Positions 57,701 to 64,000 of a stretch of 64,000 nt of DNA are shown piece after piece. Positions within the stretch are counted from its first letter, which is position 1. Each line of letters begins with the position of its first letter. Source of the DNA: Alentia gelatinosa (Eukaryota; Annelida; Polychaeta; Phyllodocida; Polynoidae); contig OX465584.1 of the NCBI GenBank assembly GCA_950022655.1, forward strand, positions 27,315,469-27,379,468. The letters run 5' to 3'. The notes beneath the pieces are model-generated. The model was given only the letters and a program-made list of their open reading frames with translations. It was not told where the DNA came from and made no database searches. The translations under genes and the position numbers were made by a program.

Positions 57701-59336
57701 TAACGTGTAGTCCATAAATAACTTCTGAGGTCGTGATCTCTTCACATTCATTCACATTCACAAATATCCGCTGGTTTCTGGTTAGTAGAGGGTAGTTGAC
57801 ATATGTCGATCTACTTTTAATACCAGCGAATAATTTTCATTCATCCATCAGATGGCGTCGCTGCCGTGTTTGTTAGTATTTGTCAGACATTCTATTATCA
57901 GATTAGCATAATAAAAACAAGTTGTACACAGCACACTTACCTGCAAAATGTTTCCCATTGATTGGGCTAATACGTCATTTGTGATCACATAGTCTACAAA
58001 GATCCTACAATACAAAGGTGGATAAGAATGGTTATGGATGTGCTCTCTCCACTACACACATAGTCACCCCACCCCACCCCTTTTTTTTCTTTTTATCTAT
58101 TGGCCCATGGACCTTTGGTTTAAGTCAAGTTCACCAGAGATGGAAGCTAGTTATTGGTCTTCGACCACCCACCCAACTCCATCGCGACTCACCCATTCTG
58201 TGAATCCTAACACCCCCACCCCCCACCCCATCCACACACACGCACGCCCTGAGTAAGCAAATTATATCTGGCAACCCCATTTGTTTAGGTAAAAAAATCT
58301 CCCCTTTTTCTTTATATTTCTACTGACATAGTATTCTAATCAAATAGATTGTATTACAGCTTATGTATTTGAGTCAATATTATTAACAAATCAAACTTGG
58401 AATACCGAAATCTGCAAACTTTAAACTAATCGACCAACCAACATTTGAGACAAGTACAGTACGTTGAAGTCAGATAAGAATGACACAATCTTCTCTTATA
58501 TAAACTTAAATTCTTTCATTTTACAGCGAAGAAGCCTGTCTTCTCCCATGAGGGTAAGTCTTTCTCTCTTATATTCTCTGTGTACTGATTTATGACGAGA
58601 GAAGGTAATATGTGTGTATACTGCTCGAACTTTACTACTGCTTGGACCTGCGTATCGGCTCAATTCTGTGTCACCACAGTGCTTTGGTAGTGGTGGATGC
58701 ACACTGCAGAGTGCTATACTGTAGTTGAAGTTGCTGTTATAGGCGTCTGCTCCCAGGCATTCTGACAACGATTTATACTTTTTCTCCATTCATACTTGAA
58801 TATGACTTTTATGATCAATGCCCGCTATTGCTTCCCGGAAGTTTGTAGGACGTGGCAAGAATCACCTCTGACAAACCGATTCTTAGACAAAATTAGGAAA
58901 TCTTTCACAGTTGAATGAATTGTCATCTACTGTATCTGTTTAACTAGCGTTCCTTAACCCAACCAGAATTACCTGAATTGAGTATGTTTTCCATTTCCGT
59001 AATTATTTCACCAGAAGTTTCCATTATACTCACTTCCCAAAAGAAAGGAAAACAAGTACAGTCACTGGCAACTCAACTGACTATTTTGAGTAATGACGTG
59101 AGGGTCACAATGTGTCTTGCCGCGATGCCATCCCGTTTTCTTGTTCTCAAACGATTCATTTCTCTCCCGTTCTTTTAATTATACAGACACGACCTAAAAT
59201 ACAGTACACTCCAAAAGATGGGGGGACTCAGGAGCCGAGGCGGTCGGCCTGGTCGCCGATCAGACGCCAGAAAGCACTCTGTAAAGAGGAGGAGATGATC
59301 CGATGTACGAAAAGAACGGTGCCGCAGTACCAATAA
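48729..59336 (+). CDS. GTSE1: GTSE1-like mitotic microtubule-associated protein, 13 coding exons, 667 aa
   Basis: Seen: coding exons at 48729-48732, 49211-49255, 50164-50217, 50496-50570, 50827-50887, 51354-51987, 52751-52954, 54148-54613, 55026-55137, 56204-56287, 57225-57312, 58527-58553 and 59187-59336. All have AG/GT borders and matching phases, and they sum to 2004 nt. The start is an ATG in good context (A at -3, G at +4). Residues 60-150 match the GTSE1 N-terminal domain, with DEEFDFDIP, an acidic run, VFFGKVGLTEKC and AAELAEVFVEAQKVACYI. The rest is basic and rich in Pro and Ser. A KEN box (86-88) and CDK-type sites (SPKR, SPEK, TPPR, SPIR) are visible. Family knowledge: vertebrate GTSE1 (about 720-740 aa) binds microtubules and EB1, interacts with clathrin/TACC3, inhibits MCAK and restrains p53. 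Odd: the exon 7-8 duplication. I see no C-terminal clathrin-box series. Function in this species is inferred. Confidence 0.93.
49211..49255 (+). CDS. GTSE1: GTSE1 exon 3
   Basis: A 45-nt exon between TTTTCCAG and GTGGGA, phase 1 at both ends. It encodes residues 2-16, including LLVDLTE. The acidic-hydrophobic stretch loosely recalls clathrin-type short linear motifs, but the fit is poor and I make no functional claim. Confidence 0.85.
50066..50122 (+). repeat. twin palindrome AATGCCTCAAGGCATT x2, locus 1 (GTSE1 intron 3)
   Basis: Two identical 16-nt palindromes (50066-50081 and 50100-50115) start 34 bp apart, each followed by ATCCGG. A diverged inverted copy lies at 62579-62630. Confidence 0.6.
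50164..50217 (+). CDS. GTSE1: GTSE1 exon 4
   Basis: A 54-nt phase 1-1 exon after GTTACAG, ending before GTGTGT. It encodes LPPKPKTASIEEQLRQM (residues about 18-34), which may form a short helix. A twin-palindrome repeat ends 48 nt upstream of the acceptor. Confidence 0.85.
50496..50570 (+). CDS. GTSE1: GTSE1 exon 5
   Basis: A 75-nt phase 1-1 exon after CAATCTTCAG, ending before GTTTGT. It encodes a basic segment (residues about 35-59, EKRRATVRSRSAQPESP). The Arg/Ser content and one SP site suggest a phospho-regulated linker before the conserved N-terminal domain. Confidence 0.85.
50827..50887 (+). CDS. GTSE1: GTSE1 exon 6: start of GTSE1 N-terminal domain
   Basis: A 61-nt exon (phase 1 in, phase 2 out) between TTTACCAG and GTAAAT. 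It encodes IPLIQDEEFDFDIPCMSSS. The E-F-D-F-D core followed by a Ser run is the signature that made me recognise the GTSE1 family. Confidence 0.9.
51354..51987 (+). CDS. GTSE1: GTSE1 exon 7: N-terminal domain, KEN box, KGTFTLD repeats
   Basis: The largest exon (634 nt, phase 2 in, phase 0 out; acceptor ATTTCAG, donor GTATAG). It completes the N-terminal domain (residues 80-150). It carries DKEN (85-88), a putative APC/C-Cdh1 degron, then a Lys run and two copies of RKGTFTLD (188-195 and 209-216) that enclose the CDK-type site SPKRK. Its last part (from about 51850) is duplicated as exon 8. The donor is weaker than GTAAGT and identical to that of exon 8. Confidence 0.93.
52751..52954 (+). CDS. 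GTSE1: GTSE1 exon 8: tandem duplicate of exon 7 end
   Basis: 204 nt, phase 0-0, encoding residues 292-359. It repeats SKLQR, APSG.FG, VRAPGPLKALPTPA and RDTKE from the end of exon 7. The donor and the first dozen intron bases are also shared. Being phase 0-0, it could be skipped without a frameshift. It adds Arg-rich sequence (PQRRSLRAPSG) absent from the other copy. Confidence 0.9.
53051..53407 (+). mobile_element. hairpin-MITE family, copy B (GTSE1 intron 8)
   Basis: Arms 53055-53103 and about 53147-53195 share GAGTTAGTTGTGTTG with their complement. The loop is GCGCGAGGTGAAGCCGAG. The TIR module TTTATCCTACCCC ... GGGGTAGGATAA follows. Same orientation as the host gene. Confidence 0.7.
53536..53551 (+). 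promoter_or_regulatory. CTCF-like motif in GTSE1 intron 8
   Basis: CCATCTGGGGGCGCTA matches 14 of 16 positions of the canonical CTCF motif CCACCAGGGGGCGCTA. Motif-level evidence only. Confidence 0.35.
54148..54613 (+). CDS. GTSE1: GTSE1 exon 9: GC-rich, [G/S]LKAP repeat exon
   Basis: 466 nt, phase 0 in, phase 1 out (donor GTTAGT at 54614; without splicing the frame stops at 54616-54618). It encodes residues 360-514 with GLKAP at 386, 403 and 423, SLKAP at 447, GLKGP at 474 and KLKGP at 487. This is a low-complexity, strongly basic, Pro/Ala-rich region of the kind that binds microtubules. The 3' two thirds are markedly GC- and CpG-rich compared with flanking introns. Confidence 0.88.
55026..55137 (+). 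CDS. GTSE1: GTSE1 exon 10
   Basis: 112 nt, phase 1 in, phase 2 out; acceptor AATATAG, donor GTGAGA. It encodes residues 515-551 with SPVHR and TPPRK, both CDK-like, in a basic context. The intron minisatellite starts about 10 nt after the donor. Confidence 0.88.
55139..55845. repeat. minisatellite in GTSE1 intron 10 with two unit lengths
   Basis: Units headed CCACCACTCTGCCAACTACA come in a short form (about 37-38 bp) and a long form (about 49 bp, with ACCACCCGTCAACCACC). More than a dozen copies. Confidence 0.85.
56085..56190. repeat. 24-bp minisatellite before GTSE1 exon 11
   Basis: GTTGTGTTGCTGTTTGATGC recurs four to five times, ending about 15 nt before the exon 11 acceptor. Confidence 0.75.
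56204..56287 (+). CDS. GTSE1: GTSE1 exon 11 with NAGNAG acceptor and SFLP motif
   Basis: 84 nt, phase 2 in and out, donor GTAAAT. The acceptor is TTTAGTAG: use of the second AG (start 56207) would drop one Ser and keep frame. It encodes a Ser/Asp run and then KRRSFLPTPG (566-575). S-F-L-P in a basic, Pro-rich setting is a possible EB1-binding SxIP-type motif (inference). Confidence 0.85.
56489..56662. mobile_element. small palindromic MITE, copy 1 (GTSE1 intron 11)
   Basis: Inverted ends: TATAGTAAATATATAAGGAC then CATGCTTGTACAAGCTACAAAAC on the left; GTTTTGTGGCTTCTACAGCATG then CTATATAATTACC on the right. It shares ends with the copy at 61731. Confidence 0.6.
56673..57085. repeat. (CTCC)n microsatellite, about 400 bp, GTSE1 intron 11
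   Basis: A pure CTCC run at 56673-56849 (about 44 units), an interrupted CTTCT/CCATCC zone, then a second pure run to about 57041. Open frames in both strands (SLPP, REGG) are artefacts of the repeat. Confidence 0.95.
57225..57312 (+). CDS. GTSE1: GTSE1 exon 12: Ser-rich segment
   Basis: 88 nt, phase 2 in, phase 0 out; acceptor TTAATTGCAG, donor GTAAGT. It encodes PRRSSSSVSSVNSVDSTGSP and a few more residues (581-609), a Ser-rich stretch with SP sites and likely multi-site phosphorylation. A 400-bp CTCC tract lies about 140 nt upstream in the intron. Confidence 0.88.
57851..57866 (+). promoter_or_regulatory. CTCF-like motif in GTSE1 intron 12
   Basis: CATCAGATGGCGTCGC contains the AGATGGCG core seen in invertebrate CTCF sites. 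Confidence 0.25.
58527..58553 (+). CDS. GTSE1: GTSE1 exon 13: 27-nt microexon
   Basis: Flanked by TTTCATTTTACAG and GTAAGT, phase 0-0, encoding RRSLSSPMR (610-618). R-R-S-L is a basic phosphosite and could serve as an RxxL-type degron. The exon can be skipped without a frameshift. Confidence 0.78.
59187..59336 (+). CDS. GTSE1: GTSE1 exon 14: C-terminus and stop
   Basis: The acceptor is TTTTAATTATACAG. The exon encodes residues 619-667 and ends in TAA at 59334-59336. It contains YTPKD, RRSAWSPIRRQ and a charged KEEEMIRCTKR helix. Family members have C-terminal clathrin-adaptor-like motifs (LIDL type); none is obvious here. Confidence 0.88.
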   Translation, partial: TRPKIQYTPKDGGTQEPRRSAWSPIRRQKALCKEEEMIRCTKRTVPQYQ

Positions 59337-59438
59337 CCCACCACCCTTAATCATCTCTGTATGTGTACATAATGTCTTGTACTGTTAACGTCTCTCTGTG
59401 TTGTACCAAAAATGTGTACCGGTAAGGTAAATGTACCA

Positions 59439-59444
59439 AATAAA
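59439..59444 (+). terminator. GTSE1 polyadenylation signal AATAAA
   Basis: A canonical AATAAA about 105 nt after the stop codon, followed by a T/G-rich stretch (ACTGTTTTGTATG). The mRNA is expected to end near 59460. The 3' UTR is short. Confidence 0.75.
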
Positions 59445-59464
59445 TGACTGTTTTGTATGAATAA

Positions 59465-61720
59465 CCCTAAAACAGGTTCCAGCTAAAAAAAAAACAAGAC
59501 GAGACTACGTTCTATCCTCATAGCGATACTGCCTTGAATGAGCTGCTGCGAACCTACCTAACCATGGTACACTCTCTGTTATGGTCAGGTTCAAAATTCG
59601 TTGGGATATACATAAATCAATCATTGAATGGAATACAACAGGTTTTATTTGTATTGATATAATTTAAGTTCAGTCAGATGGAGTTCGTATGAACCTGTGA
59701 TTTTGTATAATTTGTAAATAGATCCCAGTATAATGTGAATGGTCGGAATTTGTATAAAACAATCTTAAGATGGTCGTTTATTTAACAAGACGAGATGAGG
59801 CTTGACAGCATGAGCCGGTTAAGCCAAGTCCCATGAATCCCATGAATAGTGTCAACCTCATTAAGTCTTATAATATATGACCATGGTATGTTGTTTTATG
59901 CTATACACCCGAAATTGATGATATTTCACCATGAACTGATGTAGAAACTATATTTATGCGAATTCTACATTTCGCCGATACCTCAACGCTATCCGTATAA
60001 CAGTGTACGGCATACGGCGCCGTACACAATATATACGGTATGAGGATTAACCGTGCGTACCTATTGAGAGTACGTGCACGGCTATATAAGCATAAGACAG
60101 ACCTGTGAACTACAGCTGTGGTGCAATACATTTGGTTCTACAGTGGCCTGCTCAAAAGGAAGCACACCCAATAGACGAGTGGAAACCACGCATTTATTTC
60201 AACACATTCTGCAGCAGAAATGACGGCTATTTTTTTCATAACAGTCACGAAAAGTTCGTCCTATTTACATTGTAACCATCTATACATTATATTTGCATTC
60301 ATTATCTTTTAATCTTGCTACTATGGGGATTCAGTACCAAGCAGTCAGGGCTGAGTCCGAGACGGATATAAAGGATTAAGCTATTGTTAAATTCAATTAC
60401 CCACTCACTGTCTTATTGGTGTATATGGCTCGTTTTACCCGTCGCTTTCACGTACTATAGTTAGCTGTATTTTCATGTAGCATTTTTTGAATGCTGCAGT
60501 TATGGCAGATAGGTAAATGTACAAACGTTTAATATATTTAGAATAAAGTCGTTTCGCTTTAACCCTCATATGTGTTTTGATATTAGGTTCATTATACCAT
60601 CATCTGTACAAGTAGTGTGGTAGAATGTCATTAGTTTACAAATACATTAATCAGAAACTAGGTTTATGTTCTGGGTTCTAGTACAAGCTTTGTGCGAAGA
60701 GTAAATTTCAATAGTTTTTCGTGTCTGACTAAACTGATAATACTGACTGATGATATTGATAGATTTGAAGTTGTAAGAAAATGATAATTTGAGTACTGGT
60801 GTGTTACTTAGAGCTAAAGTCAGTTGAGAAATGTTCATGTTTGAAATACATAATTAGCTAAATAGATGTACAACTTTTACTAAGTGTTTTGGAACTATCT
60901 CTCTATCTGAAACTATCTAAAGAGATCCTTCAATCCCGTTTACTGCTAACTGGCCTCACCTTGTCGACATCCATATATCGACTTTGGTCAGGTATCTCCT
61001 GCTGTGTTGAATACTGGAGAACTCGCCCCGAAACGAAATACCCATACCCCCTCCGCCGTGATTGTCTCGCCCTGCTTGGGGAACTCTCCCTGTTGCTACC
61101 TAACCCTCACCCATATACATTCCCTAACTCAAACCCTAACAAATTGATCAATGTTGGTGACGTACAATCGATTAAATGTAATGAACATGGGATTATTCGG
61201 AACTCGGAAAAGTAGCGGATTGCATATGTCCGAAATGCACTTATATTTGAGGCTTCTTAAGTGCTAAAGTCTGGGGTGCGTATATTCTCCGAAACGGGGC
61301 CGAGTGTGCGGGGCGTCTTCGTCTGGGAGCGAATTCTCCAGAGACCACTGTGTTCAGGTGGCACGTCTAGAATAAATGTAACATTGTAAGATTAAAATGT
61401 ACATTTATGCTTCGACTACTTTCTGTATCAGTGATCTTGTCTCATCAATGAAACTGACACTCCCCACTCACGTTCAACTCTGAGTTGTATACTATACAAT
61501 GAGATTAAAAAAATAATGTGCTCACATAAACCTTGGTTCGTTACTTAAATTTGGGTTTGTAAACTTTATTGGATCAGAGGTCACTAAATAATAAGATAGG
61601 CTTAGTTTCCTCTGCAAGACTGTAAATAGCCTTTATTTTGAGGATGTTGATGTGAAGCATAGCGTCCGAATCACAAAGCAGAGTCCCAACCGTGCTGGCA
61701 ACGAAGCGTAGACCATGTAC
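59465..61720. other. intergenic region downstream of GTSE1
   Basis: Apart from the twin hairpins, I see only a short CCCTAA-like patch near 61100-61140. Confidence 0.4.
60003..60083. other. two adjacent hairpins
   Basis: GTGTACGGC/GCCGTACAC (60003-60011 and 60019-60027, 7-nt loop), then CCGTGCGTAC and GTACGTGCACGG with an 8-9 nt loop. A CTATATAAGC TATA-like sequence follows at once. Confidence 0.5.
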
Positions 61721-61730
61721 AATGCAGAAT

Positions 61731-61867
61731 ACTTATATAGAACGTCCTGACCATGCTGTACAAGCTACAAAACTACCCCCAGGCCGAGTTCTGGAAAAAC
61801 ATTAATTCCCATCGAGTTTTGTAGTATGTACATGCATGGTAGGTCGTTATATATTTACTATATACCC
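61731..61867. mobile_element. small palindromic MITE, copy 2
   Basis: The left end ACTTATATAGAACGTCCTGA and CATGCTGTACAAGCTACAAA match copy 1's right end complement and left end. The right end AGTTTTGTAGTATGTACATG ... ATATATTTACTATATACC is their complement. The interior is about 40 bp. Confidence 0.6.
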
Positions 61868-61956
61868 AAAAATAAACCCTTTAAGCATATATTGGCAAGA
61901 AGACATGTCTATGTGAAAGCCCACACACTGCTAATATTTCAACATGTTCAGTATTA

Positions 61957-62272
61957 TGGAGAAACTAAACAAGAGTTAGTCATGTTATTGTTTATCGCAC
62001 GACGGCAAGATTGCATATTACTGCGCGAGGCGAAGCCGAGAGCATTAATACGCAATCTTGCCGGAGTGTGATGAACAATAACATGACTAACTCGAGTTTG
62101 GTTTAGAATTTATCCTACCCAGCCCGTCTAAATTACTTCTACATTAACAAATGACATCATTTGTCAAGTGTATCCCACTAGAGCGATATTTTTCATTTTT
62201 CTGAACTCCAGACCGAATACAGTGACCCAATGTTAAGCCCATGGAGGTTTTTATTAGGGGTAGGATAAAACA
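61957..62272 (+). mobile_element. hairpin-MITE family, copy C (best hairpin)
   Basis: The left arm from AAACTAAACAAGAGTTAG to GGCAAGATTGC (about 52 nt) pairs almost perfectly with the right arm ending at 62104. The loop core is GCGAGGCGAAGCCGAG. The TIR module ends with TTATTAGGGGTAGGATAAA near 62269. Confidence 0.72.
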
Positions 62273-62578
62273 TTGTAGTGCACAGGGTTCAGTATACAAA
62301 CTATATTGCACTGGGAGCAGCAGTACCTAATTATCAAATATATACTCCATGTGTATATAACAAATGCTAAGTGTGCATTTAAAAGATAAAAATATTGGCC
62401 TTTAAAGACCAAATTAGCAGGTGGACACATTTAAAACTCAATAAGGTCGCATTTAAACTCAATAAGGTTCAAAGTTCTGCCAGTAATTTATTACTATGAC
62501 AAGGATTAATAGTAGGCATGGCATTGCCATGATTTCGGTTTCCACATATATACATGTTTTAACCCATTCAAGCCTGGT

Positions 62579-62630
62579 GATGCCTTGAGGCATCAACCAG
62601 GGCTGGCCGGGTGATGCCTTAAGGCATCAT
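62579..62630 (-). repeat. twin palindrome, locus 2
   Basis: GATGCCTTGAGGCATC (62579-62594) and the perfect 18-bp palindrome TGATGCCTTAAGGCATCA (62612-62629) have the same spacing and similar flanks to locus 1 when reverse-complemented. Confidence 0.6.
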
Positions 62631-62900
62631 TTGCAAAATATACGGTTTTAAAAAAAAAAATATATTGAAAATAATGGCTTAATAAAAATGAAACCTTCGG
62701 AGAATGTAGATATAATATCCTATTTGATTTTTCTAAGTGAAATGAAAAATAATGATATGTATCACGTGTCTTGCCACGTGATCCAAAAACAAAATTTTCA
62801 CAATAGGCCTATGTACCCGGCCTTCACTGGCACTAGTACCCGGCTCCACGACTGTAGCCCAGCCGCGGTTACCCAGCGCGATAGGGTTAAGAAATAAAAG

Positions 62901-63340
62901 GGAAGGAGGGAGGGAGATGGAAGCCTGCTGCAATATATATAAATACACTACTGTCACCGGGTGCGGACCACATCTGACCTGTGGGGCCCCACCCGCTAGT
63001 AGGCATTCATTAAACCGCAACGGGTGCTGGCACCAGACGTGTTCGAGGGAATCAGGTCAAATAGGTCACCAGCAAACAAAACATAGTCAGAGGCTCAACG
63101 TAACATAAATATACAGATCGAACGCACTCCACGTCTGGTATCGGCACCCGCCGCGGCCCAATGAACACCCACGAGGGAGGGAAGGAGGGAGGTGGAACCT
63201 GTTGCAATATATATAAATACACTACTGTCGCCGGGTGCGGACCACATCTGACCTGTGGGGCCCCAACCGCTAGTAGGTATTTATTGAACCGCAACAGGTG
63301 CCTATGAAAATACATGACTGTCGCCCGGTGCGGACCCGGT
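62901..63340. repeat. tandem repeat, about 279-bp spacing
   Basis: A block from GGAAGGAGGGAGG through CAATATATATAAATACACTA, CGGGTGCGGACCACATCTGA and CCGCTAGTAGG to CCGCAACRGGTGC occurs at 62901-63030 and 63180-63302. A third partial copy (CTGTCGCCCGGTGCGGAC) follows. Confidence 0.75.
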
Positions 63341-63344
63341 ATCG

Positions 63345-64000
63345 AGGGTCTAATTATTCAGAATATATTACTGTAATGTATTATAATGTAAGCCGCAAAA
63401 ACTGTTCCCCGTCTCCCCTAATATATTTTGGTCTTGACCTACAGGTCAAACCGAAATAATAACAAGGAAGCCCCCCCCCCCTGGAGGGAGGGAGGGTCAT
63501 CCATGAGTAGGAAAGGGCCTGCATTGATTGGATATTTAAAGCCCTACTACTCTGTGAGCAGTTCATGGATCAATGCACACAAATATTTAGCTACCTGAGG
63601 GCGATTTCAATTGGCAATCAACAATACATATGAAAACATTTTCAGCCTCATGGATTCAGACCTTCATGGATGAGTGCACACAGACCTTCCCTCTGACCAT
63701 GTGGCTCAAACTGGGGGGAAAATCTTTGTTCCTATGTACACCAATAAAGTAGGTCAAGCCAATATCTGGTGATAAATGATATTGCAAATAATTTCATAAA
63801 CCAATATTATTTGAATGGGTCTTGATTGATTCCTAGAACAAAGTTCTGAACCATTTTGACTTCTATTTGTGTGTAAATGTGCTGAATAAACCAGCAACTT
63901 TACACCTGCTACCTCCCCCCTCCCATTATGAGATTTGACAAAAATACATGAATAGCACATCGAATATACCTTTCACCTAAATTGTGACACTTCCTAGGGT
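63345..64000. other. no feature recognised at window end
   Basis: An 11-bp poly-C run at 63471-63481; otherwise unremarkable. Confidence 0.4.

Overview
This window reads as nuclear DNA of an animal, most likely a marine invertebrate. It has short exons with GT-AG introns, long AT-leaning intergenic stretches, many small interspersed and fold-back repeats, and a very high number of poly-C/poly-G tracts. I see no bacterial operons, rRNA, intact tRNA genes or CRISPR arrays. A mollusc such as a bivalve is my best guess, but the assignment is weak because it rests on genome texture and one conserved gene.

The one gene I can reconstruct with confidence lies on the + strand at about 47.2-59.46 kb. 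It is a homologue of GTSE1 (G2 and S-phase expressed protein 1), a mitotic microtubule-associated protein. I resolve a non-coding first exon and 13 coding exons (2004 nt, 667 aa), with compatible intron phases throughout, an AATAAA signal, and a promoter with a CCAAT box plus a CHR-like element. The protein has the GTSE1 N-terminal domain, a KEN box, a duplicated RKGTFTLD motif, several minimal CDK sites, a GC-rich exon coding for [G/S]LKAP repeats, and a tandemly duplicated exon (exons 7-8). Its introns hold two different MITE-like elements, a two-length minisatellite, a 400-bp CTCC tract and a twin-palindrome repeat.

The region 0-41 kb is mostly intergenic or intronic. It holds interspersed repeats (several in two or three copies inside the window), a 273-bp fold-back element with a 7-bp target duplication, two fragments of non-LTR retrotransposon reverse transcriptase, two tRNA-derived SINE-like remnants, and a few GC-rich islands carrying RFX X-box, CRE or NRF1-like motifs. 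At 41.9-42.05 kb a minus-strand exon encodes a probable signal peptide and ends in a consensus splice donor. Its later exons were not found.

From 43.06 to 46.36 kb a 3.3-kb element with perfect 16-bp terminal inverted repeats and a 5-bp target duplication has split an older repeat. Its interior is a degenerate tandem array. The unsplit version of the host repeat is present at 26 kb and serves as an empty-site control.

The most unusual signal is a family of about 300-bp elements (near 4.8, 18.4, 30.6, 53.1 and 62.0 kb). Each has a short-TIR module next to a long hairpin. The hairpin arms differ in sequence between copies, yet base pairing within each copy is kept.
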